Positions 6,698 through 15,390 of a DNA stretch of 25,608 nt are shown here, in pieces. The stretch is from contig CALXXB010000015.1 of assembly GCA_944392525.1 (NCBI GenBank), forward strand, positions 1 to 25,608, read 5' to 3'. The notes under the pieces were generated by a model. That model saw nothing but the letters and a program-made list of their open reading frames with translations, searched no databases and was not told where the DNA came from. Origin of the DNA: an uncultured Clostridia bacterium. Its GTDB lineage: Bacteria; Bacillota_A; Clostridia; TANB77; CAG-508. The position numbers and the translations under genes were made by a program. The first letter of the stretch is position 1. Each line of letters starts with the position of its first letter.

Positions 6698-7123
6698 TAA
6701 ATATTTTTTTAGTTGTTCTACAGTGTTTTCTTGAAACTTAATAAATTCATTTAAAACGTTTTTTACTTCTTCATCTGCATCAGGATTTTGATTTAGTAAT
6801 TTAACACCTTCAATAATTCCCATATTTGTTCCTTGAATCATAAGTTCTGCTATTTTAGAATTACTCTTATCCATCATAGTGTTCATTTCAACGCCCATCC
6901 AACCCATAGCTTTTTGCATAGGATTTATTTCTTTAGGGAAATCATCATAGTTTGTAAGTTCATCATTTACCTCATTTAAAATTTTATTATATTCATCATA
7001 TTGATATTTTAAATCTTGTTTAAATCTATCATCTTGAACTTTTTCAGAAACATTGGAAATTGAATCCATTCCCATTTTAATTCCTTTATTTAATTCATTT
7101 AATATATAGCGATTACTGTCCAT
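6695..7123 (-). CDS. predicted four-helix, ferritin-like protein (142 aa)
   Basis: Small, soluble and all-helical. It begins MDSNRYILNELNKGIKMGMDSI and has the characteristic stretch MDKSNSKIAELMIQGTNMGIIEG near residues 84-106. I recall this pattern in uncharacterised clostridial proteins with a ferritin-like or DUF2383-like bundle, but metal ligands are not clear: helix 1 lacks an obvious ExxH. The start is ATG 7123, seven bases after AGGAGG (7132-7137). The TTG at 7126 is only four bases away. It is divergent from dps across 126 bases, so shared stress control is possible. I see no clean PerR or Fur box between them. Confidence 0.75.
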   Translation of the reverse strand: MDSNRYILNELNKGIKMGMDSISNVSEKVQDDRFKQDLKYQYDEYNKILNEVNDELTNYDDFPKEINPMQKAMGWMGVEMNTMMDKSNSKIAELMIQGTNMGIIEGVKLLNQNPDADEEVKNVLNEFIKFQENTVEQLKKYL

Positions 7124-7249
7124 CAAAATTACCTCCTAAAAATATTTATAATATTAGTATTTACAAATAAAAGAAAAATATTAATCAAATAAATGTATAA
7201 AACAATATCTGTTTGGAAAAATTAATTTTAAAAGAAAGAGGAGGATTTT

Positions 7250-7690
7250 ATGGAAAATTTAGTTAAAAATTTAAATTGTTTATTATCAGACTTAAATGTA
7301 TTTTACAGAAAGCTTCAAAACTATCATTGGAATGTAAAGGGAAAGGATTTTTTTACTATGCATGTAAAACTTGAGGAGTATTATGATGAAATAAATGAAC
7401 AAATAGATGAACTTGCAGAGCATATTTTAATGTTAAATAACGAGCCACTTGGTACTATGAAGGATTATCTTGATAATACTTGTATAGCAGAAGCTAAAAA
7501 TGAAAAAATAGATGAATGCGAAGTTATTAAAAATATTATTACTGACTATGGTACTTTACTAAAGAAAGTAACTGAGATAAAAGAAGAAGCGGACAATCAA
7601 AAATGTTATGGTACTTCTAGCTTAATGGATGATTACATTTCTCTTTATATGAAAAATCTATGGATGTTAAATCAAACAAGTAGTAAATAA
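7250..7690 (+). CDS. dps: Dps-type DNA-protecting ferritin
   Basis: 146 aa, the Dps size. Dps assembles into a 12-mer that oxidises Fe(II) with peroxide, stores iron and shields DNA. The intersubunit ferroxidase ligands are all visible in the order expected: His26 in NYHWNVKG, His38 in FFTMH, then Asp53 and Glu57 in IDELAEHIL. Most family members have AERI where this has AEHI. The ATG follows GAGGAGG. No long basic N-terminal tail is present, so DNA binding through such a tail is unlikely. The divergent neighbour is a predicted four-helix protein. No convincing terminator follows. Confidence 0.93.
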   Translation: MENLVKNLNCLLSDLNVFYRKLQNYHWNVKGKDFFTMHVKLEEYYDEINEQIDELAEHILMLNNEPLGTMKDYLDNTCIAEAKNEKIDECEVIKNIITDYGTLLKKVTEIKEEADNQKCYGTSSLMDDYISLYMKNLWMLNQTSSK

Positions 7691-7807
7691 AAGAAAAACT
7701 GTATTAGATTTTTTAAATATTTTCTATATTTTTTTACTTAGTTTTTTTATAATAAAACACAATTCGCTACAAATTCTAAAAAAAGATTATGAAATTCATA
7801 AAAAATA

Positions 7808-7836
7808 TTTACAAATAATTTATGATAAGATATAAT
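7808..7836 (+). promoter_or_regulatory. sigma-A promoter of the InlB-repeat surface protein
   Basis: TTTACA (7808-7813), a 17-base spacer and a perfect TATAAT (7831-7836). The predicted start near 7843 leaves a leader of about 68 bases before the ATG at 7911. Confidence 0.65.
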
Positions 7837-7910
7837 TTATGTAAAATAAAAGGCATATAATTGTTTTGTTTAGGAAGATAAAAATATATTAAACTAAGGA
7901 GAAAAATTGT

Positions 7911-9044
7911 ATGAAAAAAAGAGAAGAAAAGGGAATAACTTTAATTGCTTTAGTAGTAACAATTATAGTTTTATTAATTTTGGCAGGAATAACATTAGGA
8001 ACTTTACTTGGAAATGATGGAATAATAAGTAAAGCAAATCAAGCAAAAGAAGAAACAGAAATAGCGCAATGGGAAGAAAGAATTGATTCAGCAATAATAG
8101 ATGCAGAAAATAAGCATAGAAACCCAACATTAGATGATGTGATAGATGAATTATTAATTGATGAAATAATTGCTGATGAAAGTAAAGTAGATAAAGATAC
8201 AGGAGCAATAACAACAAGAGAGCCAGTTTATACAATAGTGGGAAAGTTGGATGATTATTTAGATAAAGAAGGACCAGATGAGCCAGTGCTAGCAGAACAT
8301 ACAGTGACATATAACTATAGTGAAAATGGAGGAACAAATGCAGATAGAACAAGTGCTACAGTAAAAGAAGGAGAAAGTATAGATTTAACAATAGGAGCAA
8401 CAAAAAACGGATATACATTTTTAGGTTGGAACACAAATGCAAATGCACATGAAGGATTACAAGAGTTAAGTATGGGAAGTGGAGATGTAACATTATATGC
8501 AATATATAGTAAAACACTTACAGTAACGTTAGATTATTTGAGTGATGATATAGAAAATTCAAAACTAGAAACAACAATATATAACAAAGAAACATCAGGT
8601 CAAGTAATAGTACCAAAGGCGCAAAGCATAAGTCCAAATGCTTTTGTTTACTGGAACACAGAAAGTAACGGAACAGGAACAAGATATCTAGCATCACAAA
8701 CTGTAAATTTATCAAGCGATATGACTTTATATGCAATATGGTATTATGTACAAGTGCCACGAAGTGTAAGCTTCAATCCTGGTGAAACCGTAGTTGCTAC
8801 ATTTAGATTTGAAAATATAAATGATATTACATCATATCAATTATATAAAGCATCAACAGAAACAGTCGATGGAGAACCAACAAGTAGAGTGAGACTTTCA
8901 ACTAATGGAAATTATATTAGTGCGAGAATAGAGAATATAGTGGAATCAGATGTGGGGTATTATTATTTAGTTATAACAACTAATACTTATGGTAATGATA
9001 TAAAAATAGAAACGCCTAGAATAAATGTACAACAAGTAAATTAA
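7911..9044 (+). CDS. prepilin-leader surface protein with InlB-type B repeats
   Basis: 377 aa. The N-terminus KKREEKG-ITLIALVVTIIVLLILAG (2-26) is a type IV prepilin-like leader: charged, a Gly, then a hydrophobic helix. The position +5 Glu of classical pilins is Ala. Helical stalk at ~38-90. Two modules of InlB B-repeat/Flg_new type follow: ~130-200 (GYTFLGWNTN, VTLYAIY) and ~203-278 (AFVYWNTESNGTG, MTLYAIW). The last ~95 residues form an Ig-like beta domain (SDVGYYYLVI). The protein should be anchored in the membrane through its leader, with the beta domains outside. No pilus assembly genes or prepilin peptidase are nearby. Its leader closely matches that of the protein at 18988. AAGGAG lies nine bases before the ATG. 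Ligand unknown. Confidence 0.85.
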   Translation: MKKREEKGITLIALVVTIIVLLILAGITLGTLLGNDGIISKANQAKEETEIAQWEERIDSAIIDAENKHRNPTLDDVIDELLIDEIIADESKVDKDTGAITTREPVYTIVGKLDDYLDKEGPDEPVLAEHTVTYNYSENGGTNADRTSATVKEGESIDLTIGATKNGYTFLGWNTNANAHEGLQELSMGSGDVTLYAIYSKTLTVTLDYLSDDIENSKLETTIYNKETSGQVIVPKAQSISPNAFVYWNTESNGTGTRYLASQTVNLSSDMTLYAIWYYVQVPRSVSFNPGETVVATFRFENINDITSYQLYKASTETVDGEPTSRVRLSTNGNYISARIENIVESDVGYYYLVITTNTYGNDIKIETPRINVQQVN

Positions 9045-9088
9045 TTAGAATTTTGATGCCATTTGAATTTATATATAAAAAGGAAAAT

Positions 9089-9126
9089 AAAAGTATGGAA
9101 GACGTTAGCTTTCTATACTTTTTTCT
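9089..9126 (+). terminator. intrinsic terminator after the InlB-repeat gene
   Basis: AAAAGTATGGAAG (from 9089) pairs with CTTTCTATACTTTT (to about 9122) using G-U pairs, loop ACGTTAG, followed by a T-rich tract. Confidence 0.75.
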
Positions 9127-9151
9127 TTTTCACAAAAAATTCACAAAATAT

Positions 9152-9178
9152 TTAGCACAAAGTATTGACAAGTGCTAA
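9152..9178 (+). promoter_or_regulatory. CIRCE element 1 (HrcA operator)
   Basis: TTAGCACAA-N9-AAGTGCTAA, 27 bases. It keeps the TTAGCAC/GTGCTAA arms of the CIRCE consensus (TTAGCACTC-N9-GAGTGCTAA), with the inner TC/GA changed to AA/AA. Its spacer holds most of the -35 box TTGACA. Confidence 0.9.
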
Positions 9179-9193
9179 ATATGGGTATAATAT
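9165..9193 (+). promoter_or_regulatory. promoter of the hrcA-grpE-dnaK-dnaJ operon
   Basis: TTGACA at 9165-9170. The -10 is either TATAAT (9186-9191, 15-base spacer) or TAATAT (9188-9193, 17-base spacer). It is enclosed by the two CIRCE elements, so HrcA bound to either would block it. Confidence 0.8.
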
Positions 9194-9202
9194 ATAGAAA
9201 GG

Positions 9203-9229
9203 TTAGCAAACGAACTAAAAGAGTGCTAA
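9203..9229 (+). promoter_or_regulatory. CIRCE element 2 (HrcA operator)
   Basis: TTAGCAAAC-N9-GAGTGCTAA, 27 bases. The right arm is a perfect consensus; the left arm has two changes. It lies in the transcribed leader, just downstream of the predicted start site. Confidence 0.88.
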
Positions 9230-9258
9230 AACTAACAATTAAAAAAGAGGTGAAAAAA

Positions 9259-10272
9259 TTGTTAGATGATAGAAAAAAGAAAGTACTACAAGCAATAGTA
9301 GAAGAATATATAAACACAGCAGAACCAGTTAGTTCAAATGCTTTAACTAAAAATCATGGTTTAAATTGTAGTAGTGCAACAATAAGAAACGAAATGGCAG
9401 AGCTAGAAAAAAATGGTTACTTAGATAAAACACATACATCAAGTGGAAGAGTGCCATCAGAAAAAGGATATAGGTACTATGTAGATGAACTTGTAAATGA
9501 TAAAGATATAAGTCTAGAAGAAATAAAATATATAAGTGATAAGCTAGAAACAAAAGTAAATGAAATCGAAGACTTAACGAAAATAACAGCAAATACAATA
9601 TCAGAAGTAACACATTATACTACAGTATCAATTGGACCTAAAACAAATCAGCAATTAATAGAAGAAATAAAATTTGTATTACTTGGTTCAAGAATGATGA
9701 TGGCAGTAATATTAACAGATACAGGAATGGTAAAAGAAACAATCATAAAATTTGATGAAGACATAACACAAAAACAAGTAGAAACAATAAATTATATGTT
9801 TAATAAAAAGTTAAAAGGACAGCCATTAGAAACTATAGATAGACCTTTAGAAGATTACTTATATGATGAAATGACATATAGCGTAAATGTTGTAAAGCCT
9901 ATAATAGAACAAATTAAAAAGGTACTAGAAGAAGACAATACAGTATATCTAGAAGGAGCTAATAAATCTTTTGAACTACCAGAATTTAATAGTTTAGAGG
10001 TAGCAAAGAACTTTGTAAATATTCTAGATACAAAAGATTTAGTAGCAGATATGTTGAATACAGGTTTTGCAGATGACATAAAAGTTTATATAGGTGATGA
10101 AAACGAACAAGAACAACTAAAAGATTTTAGTGTTGTAACATTTAAACATAAGGTAAATGGTAAAGATTTAGGAACAATAGGAATTATAGGACCAAAAAGA
10201 ATGGATTATTCAAAAGTAATTTCAGTAATGAAATATATTAGTAAAAAATTAAATGAAAATGATAAAAAATAA
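9259..10272 (+). CDS. hrcA: heat-inducible transcription repressor HrcA
   Basis: Represses class I heat-shock genes by binding CIRCE. GroEL activity keeps HrcA active in known systems. The start is TTG 9259, six bases after AGAGGTG, giving 337 aa that begin LDDRKKKVLQAIVEEY as HrcA proteins do. Longer readings from upstream starts would run through both CIRCE elements and the promoter and are not credible. The winged helix covers ~1-80, with SSATIRNEMAELEKNGYL and the signature TSSGRVPSEKGYRYYVDEL. The rest is the GAF-like and dimerisation part. It is the first gene of the operon and its two operators lie directly upstream, so it is autoregulated. No groES/groEL is seen in this window. Confidence 0.96.
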   Translation: MLDDRKKKVLQAIVEEYINTAEPVSSNALTKNHGLNCSSATIRNEMAELEKNGYLDKTHTSSGRVPSEKGYRYYVDELVNDKDISLEEIKYISDKLETKVNEIEDLTKITANTISEVTHYTTVSIGPKTNQQLIEEIKFVLLGSRMMMAVILTDTGMVKETIIKFDEDITQKQVETINYMFNKKLKGQPLETIDRPLEDYLYDEMTYSVNVVKPIIEQIKKVLEEDNTVYLEGANKSFELPEFNSLEVAKNFVNILDTKDLVADMLNTGFADDIKVYIGDENEQEQLKDFSVVTFKHKVNGKDLGTIGIIGPKRMDYSKVISVMKYISKKLNENDKK

Positions 10273-10288
10273 AGAAAGAAGGGATAAG

Positions 10289-10810
10289 ATGGCAGAAAAA
10301 GAAGAAAAAATGAAAAATGAAGAAGTAGAGAAAAAAGAACATGAAAAAGTAGAATCAAAAGAAAATAAGAAAGAAAAAGAAATGGTCCCTAAAGAAGATT
10401 ATGATGCATTAGATGATCATTTCAAAAGAATATTAGCAGAATTTGAAAACTTCAAAAAGAGAAGCAAAAAAGAAAGAGAAAGTTTATATAACTCAATACT
10501 ATCAGATGTAGTAGAAAGTATACTTCCAATACTAGATAACTTAGAGAATGCAGCAAAAGCAGAAACACAAGATGAAAATTATAAACAAGGTGTAGAATTA
10601 GTACTAAAACAATTCAATGATGTTTTAAAGGCAAAAGGTGTAGAAGAAATAGAAGCTTTAGGAGAAACTTTTGATCCAGAATTACATGATGCAGTAAGAA
10701 GTGTACAAGATGAAAGTAAGGGCGAAAAAGAAATTGTTGAAGTATATAGAAAAGGATACAAAATAGGAAGTAAAGTAATAAGACATTCAATGGTAGCAGT
10801 AGCTAATTAA
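10289..10810 (+). CDS. grpE: nucleotide exchange factor GrpE
   Basis: Releases ADP from DnaK. The start ATG 10289 follows AGAAGGG by five bases and gives 173 aa. An in-frame ATG at 10253 lies inside the hrcA end and has no good ribosome binding site. Residues ~1-40 are a highly charged Lys/Glu tail. A long coiled-coil helix follows (~45-95: YDALDDHFKRILAEFENFKKRSKKERE). The C-terminal beta domain carries the family signature, GETFDPELHDAV through YRKGYKIGSKVIRHSMVAVAN. It lies 16 bases downstream of hrcA and 66 bases upstream of dnaK. Confidence 0.96.
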   Translation: MAEKEEKMKNEEVEKKEHEKVESKENKKEKEMVPKEDYDALDDHFKRILAEFENFKKRSKKERESLYNSILSDVVESILPILDNLENAAKAETQDENYKQGVELVLKQFNDVLKAKGVEEIEALGETFDPELHDAVRSVQDESKGEKEIVEVYRKGYKIGSKVIRHSMVAVAN

Positions 10811-10870
10811 ATATATTAATTTTTGATATTAAATTTAATTTTATATAAATAAAATAAAAAGAAAGGATGA

Positions 10871-12742
<1,872 letters not shown>

Positions 12743-12752
12743 AGTAAAAGAT

Positions 12753-12786
12753 AAGGAGGATTAGAGGAACTTCCTCTATTCTCCTT
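12753..12786 (+). promoter_or_regulatory. hairpin between dnaK and dnaJ
   Basis: AAGGAGGATTAGAGGA (12753-12768) pairs with TCCTCTATTCTCCTT (12772-12786) with one bulge around a three-base loop. No T tract follows, so it is not a normal terminator. Its 5' arm begins with a perfect Shine-Dalgarno sequence that is locked in the stem. The one dnaJ uses is a separate AAGGAGG at 12795-12801. A role in mRNA processing or in lowering dnaJ relative to dnaK is inference. Confidence 0.6.
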
Positions 12787-12808
12787 TATTACTTAAGGAG
12801 GAAAATAG

Positions 12809-13972
12809 ATGGCAGCGAAAAGAGATTATTATGAAGTATTAGGAGTAAGTAAGAATGCAACAGAAGATGAGATAAAGAAAGCTTATCGTAAGCTTGCAAA
12901 AAAATATCATCCTGATGCAAATCCAAATAATAAAGAAGAAGCAGAAGCTAAATTTAAAGAAGTAAATGAAGCTTATGAAAACTTGTCAGATCCTCAAAAA
13001 AGAAGAATGTATGACCAATTTGGACATAATGGACCACAAGGATTTGGTGGTCAAGGTGGACCATTTGGGCAAGGAGGATATTATTCATATTCTAGTTCAG
13101 GTTTTGATAACTTTGGAGATTTTGGTGATTTAGGTGATATCTTTTCATCAATTTTCGGAGGAGGATTTGGTGGAAGAAATTCTTCTAGTAAAAGAAATGG
13201 ACCTTCTAAAGGTGCAGATTTAAATGTTAGAATGGAAATAACATTTGAACAATCATATTTAGGAGTTGAAAAAGAAATCGTTATCACTAGAGATGAAGAA
13301 TGTAATGTATGCCATGGAACTGGAGCAAAACCAGGAACATCTCCTATTAAATGTCCTACATGTCATGGAACAGGTCAAGTAACACAAGTACAAAACACTA
13401 TTTTAGGTCAAATGCAAACAACAAGAACATGTTCAGCCTGTCATGGAACAGGTGAGATTATAAATGAGCCTTGTGAGAACTGTAAAGGAAAAGGAACTGT
13501 TAGAAAACAACCTAAGATAAAAGTAAAAATTCCTGCTGGAATAGACGACAATCAAACTGTAGTATTAAGAGGAGAAGGAGAACCTGGTAAGAAAGGTGGA
13601 GCAAAAGGAGATTTATATATTACAGTCAAAATAAAGAATCATAGTGTATTTACAAGAAAAGGAAACAATGTATTATGTGATATACCAATAACAATAACAC
13701 AAGCTACTTTAGGTGCAGAACTTGAAATACCAATGGTTGATGGAAGTAAAGAAAAATATAAAATACCTGAGGGAACACAAACAGGAACTAAGTTTAATAT
13801 TAGAAATAAAGGATTTAAATCTATTAATTCTAATAGTACAGGAGACTTTATATTTACAGTTACAGTTCAAACACCTAAGAGACTAACAAAGGAGCAAAGA
13901 GAATTGTTAGTTAAGCTTGCACAGACTATGAACGAACAACCACCAGTAAAGAAACGAGGGTTATTTGGATAA
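12809..13972 (+). CDS. dnaJ: chaperone DnaJ (Hsp40, type A)
   Basis: Delivers substrates to DnaK and stimulates its ATPase. 387 aa. J domain at ~5-70 with the essential HPD at 34-36. Gly/Phe-rich linker at ~72-123. The cysteine-rich domain has four CxxCxGxG repeats (Cys165/168, 182/185, 208/211 and 222/225) that bind two zinc ions. C-terminal beta domains I and II lie at ~235-365. All diagnostic parts of a full-length type A DnaJ are present. AAGGAGG lies seven bases before the ATG. Last gene of the HrcA operon, closed by a terminator two bases after the stop. Confidence 0.98.
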   Translation: MAAKRDYYEVLGVSKNATEDEIKKAYRKLAKKYHPDANPNNKEEAEAKFKEVNEAYENLSDPQKRRMYDQFGHNGPQGFGGQGGPFGQGGYYSYSSSGFDNFGDFGDLGDIFSSIFGGGFGGRNSSSKRNGPSKGADLNVRMEITFEQSYLGVEKEIVITRDEECNVCHGTGAKPGTSPIKCPTCHGTGQVTQVQNTILGQMQTTRTCSACHGTGEIINEPCENCKGKGTVRKQPKIKVKIPAGIDDNQTVVLRGEGEPGKKGGAKGDLYITVKIKNHSVFTRKGNNVLCDIPITITQATLGAELEIPMVDGSKEKYKIPEGTQTGTKFNIRNKGFKSINSNSTGDFIFTVTVQTPKRLTKEQRELLVKLAQTMNEQPPVKKRGLFG

Positions 13973-13973
13973 A

Positions 13974-14000
13974 GGATGTAGAGTTCTACATTCTTTTTTT
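13974..14000 (+). terminator. intrinsic terminator of the chaperone operon
   Basis: GGATGTAG (13974-13981), loop AGTT, CTACATTC (13986-13993) with one G-U pair, then seven T. Confidence 0.85.
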
Positions 14001-14001
14001 C

Positions 14002-14030
14002 TTGCAAAATATGTATATTTATGATAAAAT
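14002..14030 (+). promoter_or_regulatory. promoter of the 58-aa membrane protein
   Basis: TTGCAA (14002-14007), 17 bases and TAAAAT (14025-14030), start near 14037. The leader of about 67 bases can fold as TCAGTT/AACTGA (14052-14065) plus AGAAG/CTTCT, or alternatively as GTTC(A)GTTTC with GAAACGAAC. The two folds exclude each other. Confidence 0.55.
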
Positions 14031-14103
14031 TATTAAGTTATTGTAGGCATGTTCAGTTTCAACTGACTAGAAGAAACGAACTTCTTAAGAGAAAGGATTA
14101 TAA

Positions 14104-14280
14104 ATGAATCCAACAATTTTTATGCTTGTTGCATTCTGGATTAGTGTAATACTAATTGGGGCATATCAAGCATACATATCGTGGATGTCTAAAGGGAAGG
14201 TTGCCAATATAATAGGAATTGTATTGATATATGCAGTAGTACTTGCTATTGGCACTTATATATACCTTAATGTCATCTAG
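14104..14280 (+). CDS. small two-helix membrane protein, unknown function (58 aa)
   Basis: 58 residues starting MNPTIFMLVAFWISVILIGAY and ending TYIYLNVI. Two hydrophobic helices (~4-24 and ~33-55) are joined by a short loop, YISWMSKGKVAN, whose Lys residues favour a cytoplasmic turn (positive-inside). AGAAAGGA precedes the ATG by seven bases. It has its own promoter and is flanked by structured sequence on both sides. Codon use differs from neighbouring genes (TCG, GCC, GGC, GTC, CTT appear), hinting at separate ancestry. I do not recognise a family. Small membrane toxin, transporter accessory or regulator are all possible, and nothing here decides between them. No partner gene adjoins it. 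Confidence 0.7.
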   Translation: MNPTIFMLVAFWISVILIGAYQAYISWMSKGKVANIIGIVLIYAVVLAIGTYIYLNVI

Positions 14281-14297
14281 GATATGAGAAGGTCATT

Positions 14298-14366
14298 ATC
14301 CAAAGTCTTTTTCTTTGGATACGCAATAACTAATGCAGCGAGGACTAACAACCTCGCTGTAGTTAT
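14298..14366 (+). other. two strong hairpins downstream of the 58-aa gene
   Basis: Hairpin A: ATCCAAAG (14298-14305) with CTTTGGAT (14313-14320), loop TCTTTTT. Hairpin B: ATAACTA (14326-14332), a 3-base bulge and CAGCGAGG (14336-14343) pair with CCTCGCTG (14352-14359) and TAGTTAT (14360-14366), 15 pairs in all, loop ACTAACAA. No T tract follows B. They could be a 3' UTR stability structure, a terminator lacking a strong U tract, or a small structured RNA. Confidence 0.6.
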
Positions 14367-14403
14367 ATAAAATGTAATTAATATTAATATATAATTAATT
14401 TGA

Positions 14404-14432
14404 TTGAGTTTTAAAGAGTCATATGATAAAAT
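14404..14432 (+). promoter_or_regulatory. promoter of the hydrolase-acyltransferase operon
   Basis: TTGAGT (14404-14409), 17 bases and TAAAAT (14427-14432), with a leader of about 23 bases before the ATG at 14462. Confidence 0.5.
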
Positions 14433-14461
14433 AACATTAAATTTAGGAAGAGGAAGATGAA

Positions 14462-15352
14462 ATGTCGATAAAATTAAAAATACTACTAAGCATAATAACA
14501 ATCGTAATATTACTTGCAATATTAACAGTTTCTTACTTTTGGTTTGCTGAGATAGAATCGAAAGAGCCTATACAGATAGAAGATGTTTGTAATGTAGAAA
14601 TAGAAGAGTTCCAAGGAAGGAAAGTATTTGTTGTAACTCCAAAAGATGGAGAAGTAAGCGATACAAGAATATTATATTTCCATGGAGGCTCATATATGGC
14701 AGAGATGAGTAATGACCATTGGAATTTTATAAAAAATTTAGCTATTGATACGAAAAGTACAATAATAATTCCAGATTATCCACTAACACCAAAATATAAT
14801 TACAAAGATGTATATAATATGGTAGAGCCATTATATAAAGAAGTAGTACAAAAAGTAAATACTGAGAATTTAATAGTTATGGGAGATTCGGCAGGTGGAG
14901 GATTAGCATTAGGATTACTTGAAGAGGTATCACAAGAAGATATAGCAATGCCAAATAAAACAATATTAATATCACCTTGGCTAGATGTAAGATTAACTAA
15001 TCCAGAAATAGATGAAGTTCAAAAAGAAGACAAAGAACTAAATAAAGAAACTTTGAAACTAGCAGGAATAGCATATGCTGGAGATGATGGAATTAATAGT
15101 TCTTTAGTAAATCCATTAGATGGAGATTTGTCAAAATTAAGTAATGTAACAATACTTACAGGAACAAGTGATATATTAAACCCTGATGTACATGTATTAG
15201 AAGAAAGAGGAAAAGAACAAGGGATTGATATTAATGTAAAAGAATATGAGGGTGCAGGGCATATTTGGATAATAAATGAAAAAGGTGATATAGGTTTAAT
15301 TGATAAAGGGTATCAAGATTTAATAAATATGGTAAAAGATGAGACAAATTAG
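14462..15352 (+). CDS. membrane-anchored alpha/beta hydrolase (HSL/acetyl-esterase type)
   Basis: 296 aa. A single hydrophobic helix at ~7-27 anchors it, with the catalytic domain probably outside. The oxyanion-hole motif HGGS is at 74-77. The catalytic triad is Ser143 in GDSAGG, Asp237 in TGTSDILNP and His267 in GAGHIW. This order and the HGG motif place it in the hormone-sensitive-lipase/acetyl-esterase branch, which cleaves short-chain esters or acyl groups. Ribosome binding site AGGAAGAGGAAG precedes the ATG. The next gene, a condensation-type acyltransferase, follows after 38 bases, so a paired acylation/deacylation role on a lipid or glycan is plausible (inference). A palindrome covers its stop codon. 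Confidence 0.9.
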   Translation: MSIKLKILLSIITIVILLAILTVSYFWFAEIESKEPIQIEDVCNVEIEEFQGRKVFVVTPKDGEVSDTRILYFHGGSYMAEMSNDHWNFIKNLAIDTKSTIIIPDYPLTPKYNYKDVYNMVEPLYKEVVQKVNTENLIVMGDSAGGGLALGLLEEVSQEDIAMPNKTILISPWLDVRLTNPEIDEVQKEDKELNKETLKLAGIAYAGDDGINSSLVNPLDGDLSKLSNVTILTGTSDILNPDVHVLEERGKEQGIDINVKEYEGAGHIWIINEKGDIGLIDKGYQDLINMVKDETN

Positions 15353-15372
15353 GACCGTCCCTAAAATGTCTC
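15341..15372. repeat. palindrome covering the hydrolase stop codon
   Basis: GAGACA-AA-TTAGG (15341-15353), loop ACCGTC, CCTAA-AA-TGTCTC (15360-15372): 11 pairs with a symmetric A/A internal loop. On the minus strand it contains TTTTAGGGACGG-TCC, close to TTTAGGGACGTTTCC at the start of the element at 3758. It is probably a remnant of the same or a sister repeat family. Confidence 0.6.
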
Positions 15373-15390
15373 AAGGAAGGACTTTTTAAT

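Noticed and set aside
7146..7160. PerR box between the four-helix gene and dps
   Set aside because: TTATAATATTAGTAT keeps only the left half of the PerR consensus, too weak in such AT-rich DNA.
9172..9258. N-terminal extension of HrcA from a GTG at 9172
   Set aside because: It would translate through the CIRCE 1 arm, the -10 box and CIRCE 2. The TTG at 9259 has a proper ribosome binding site and gives the family N-terminus.
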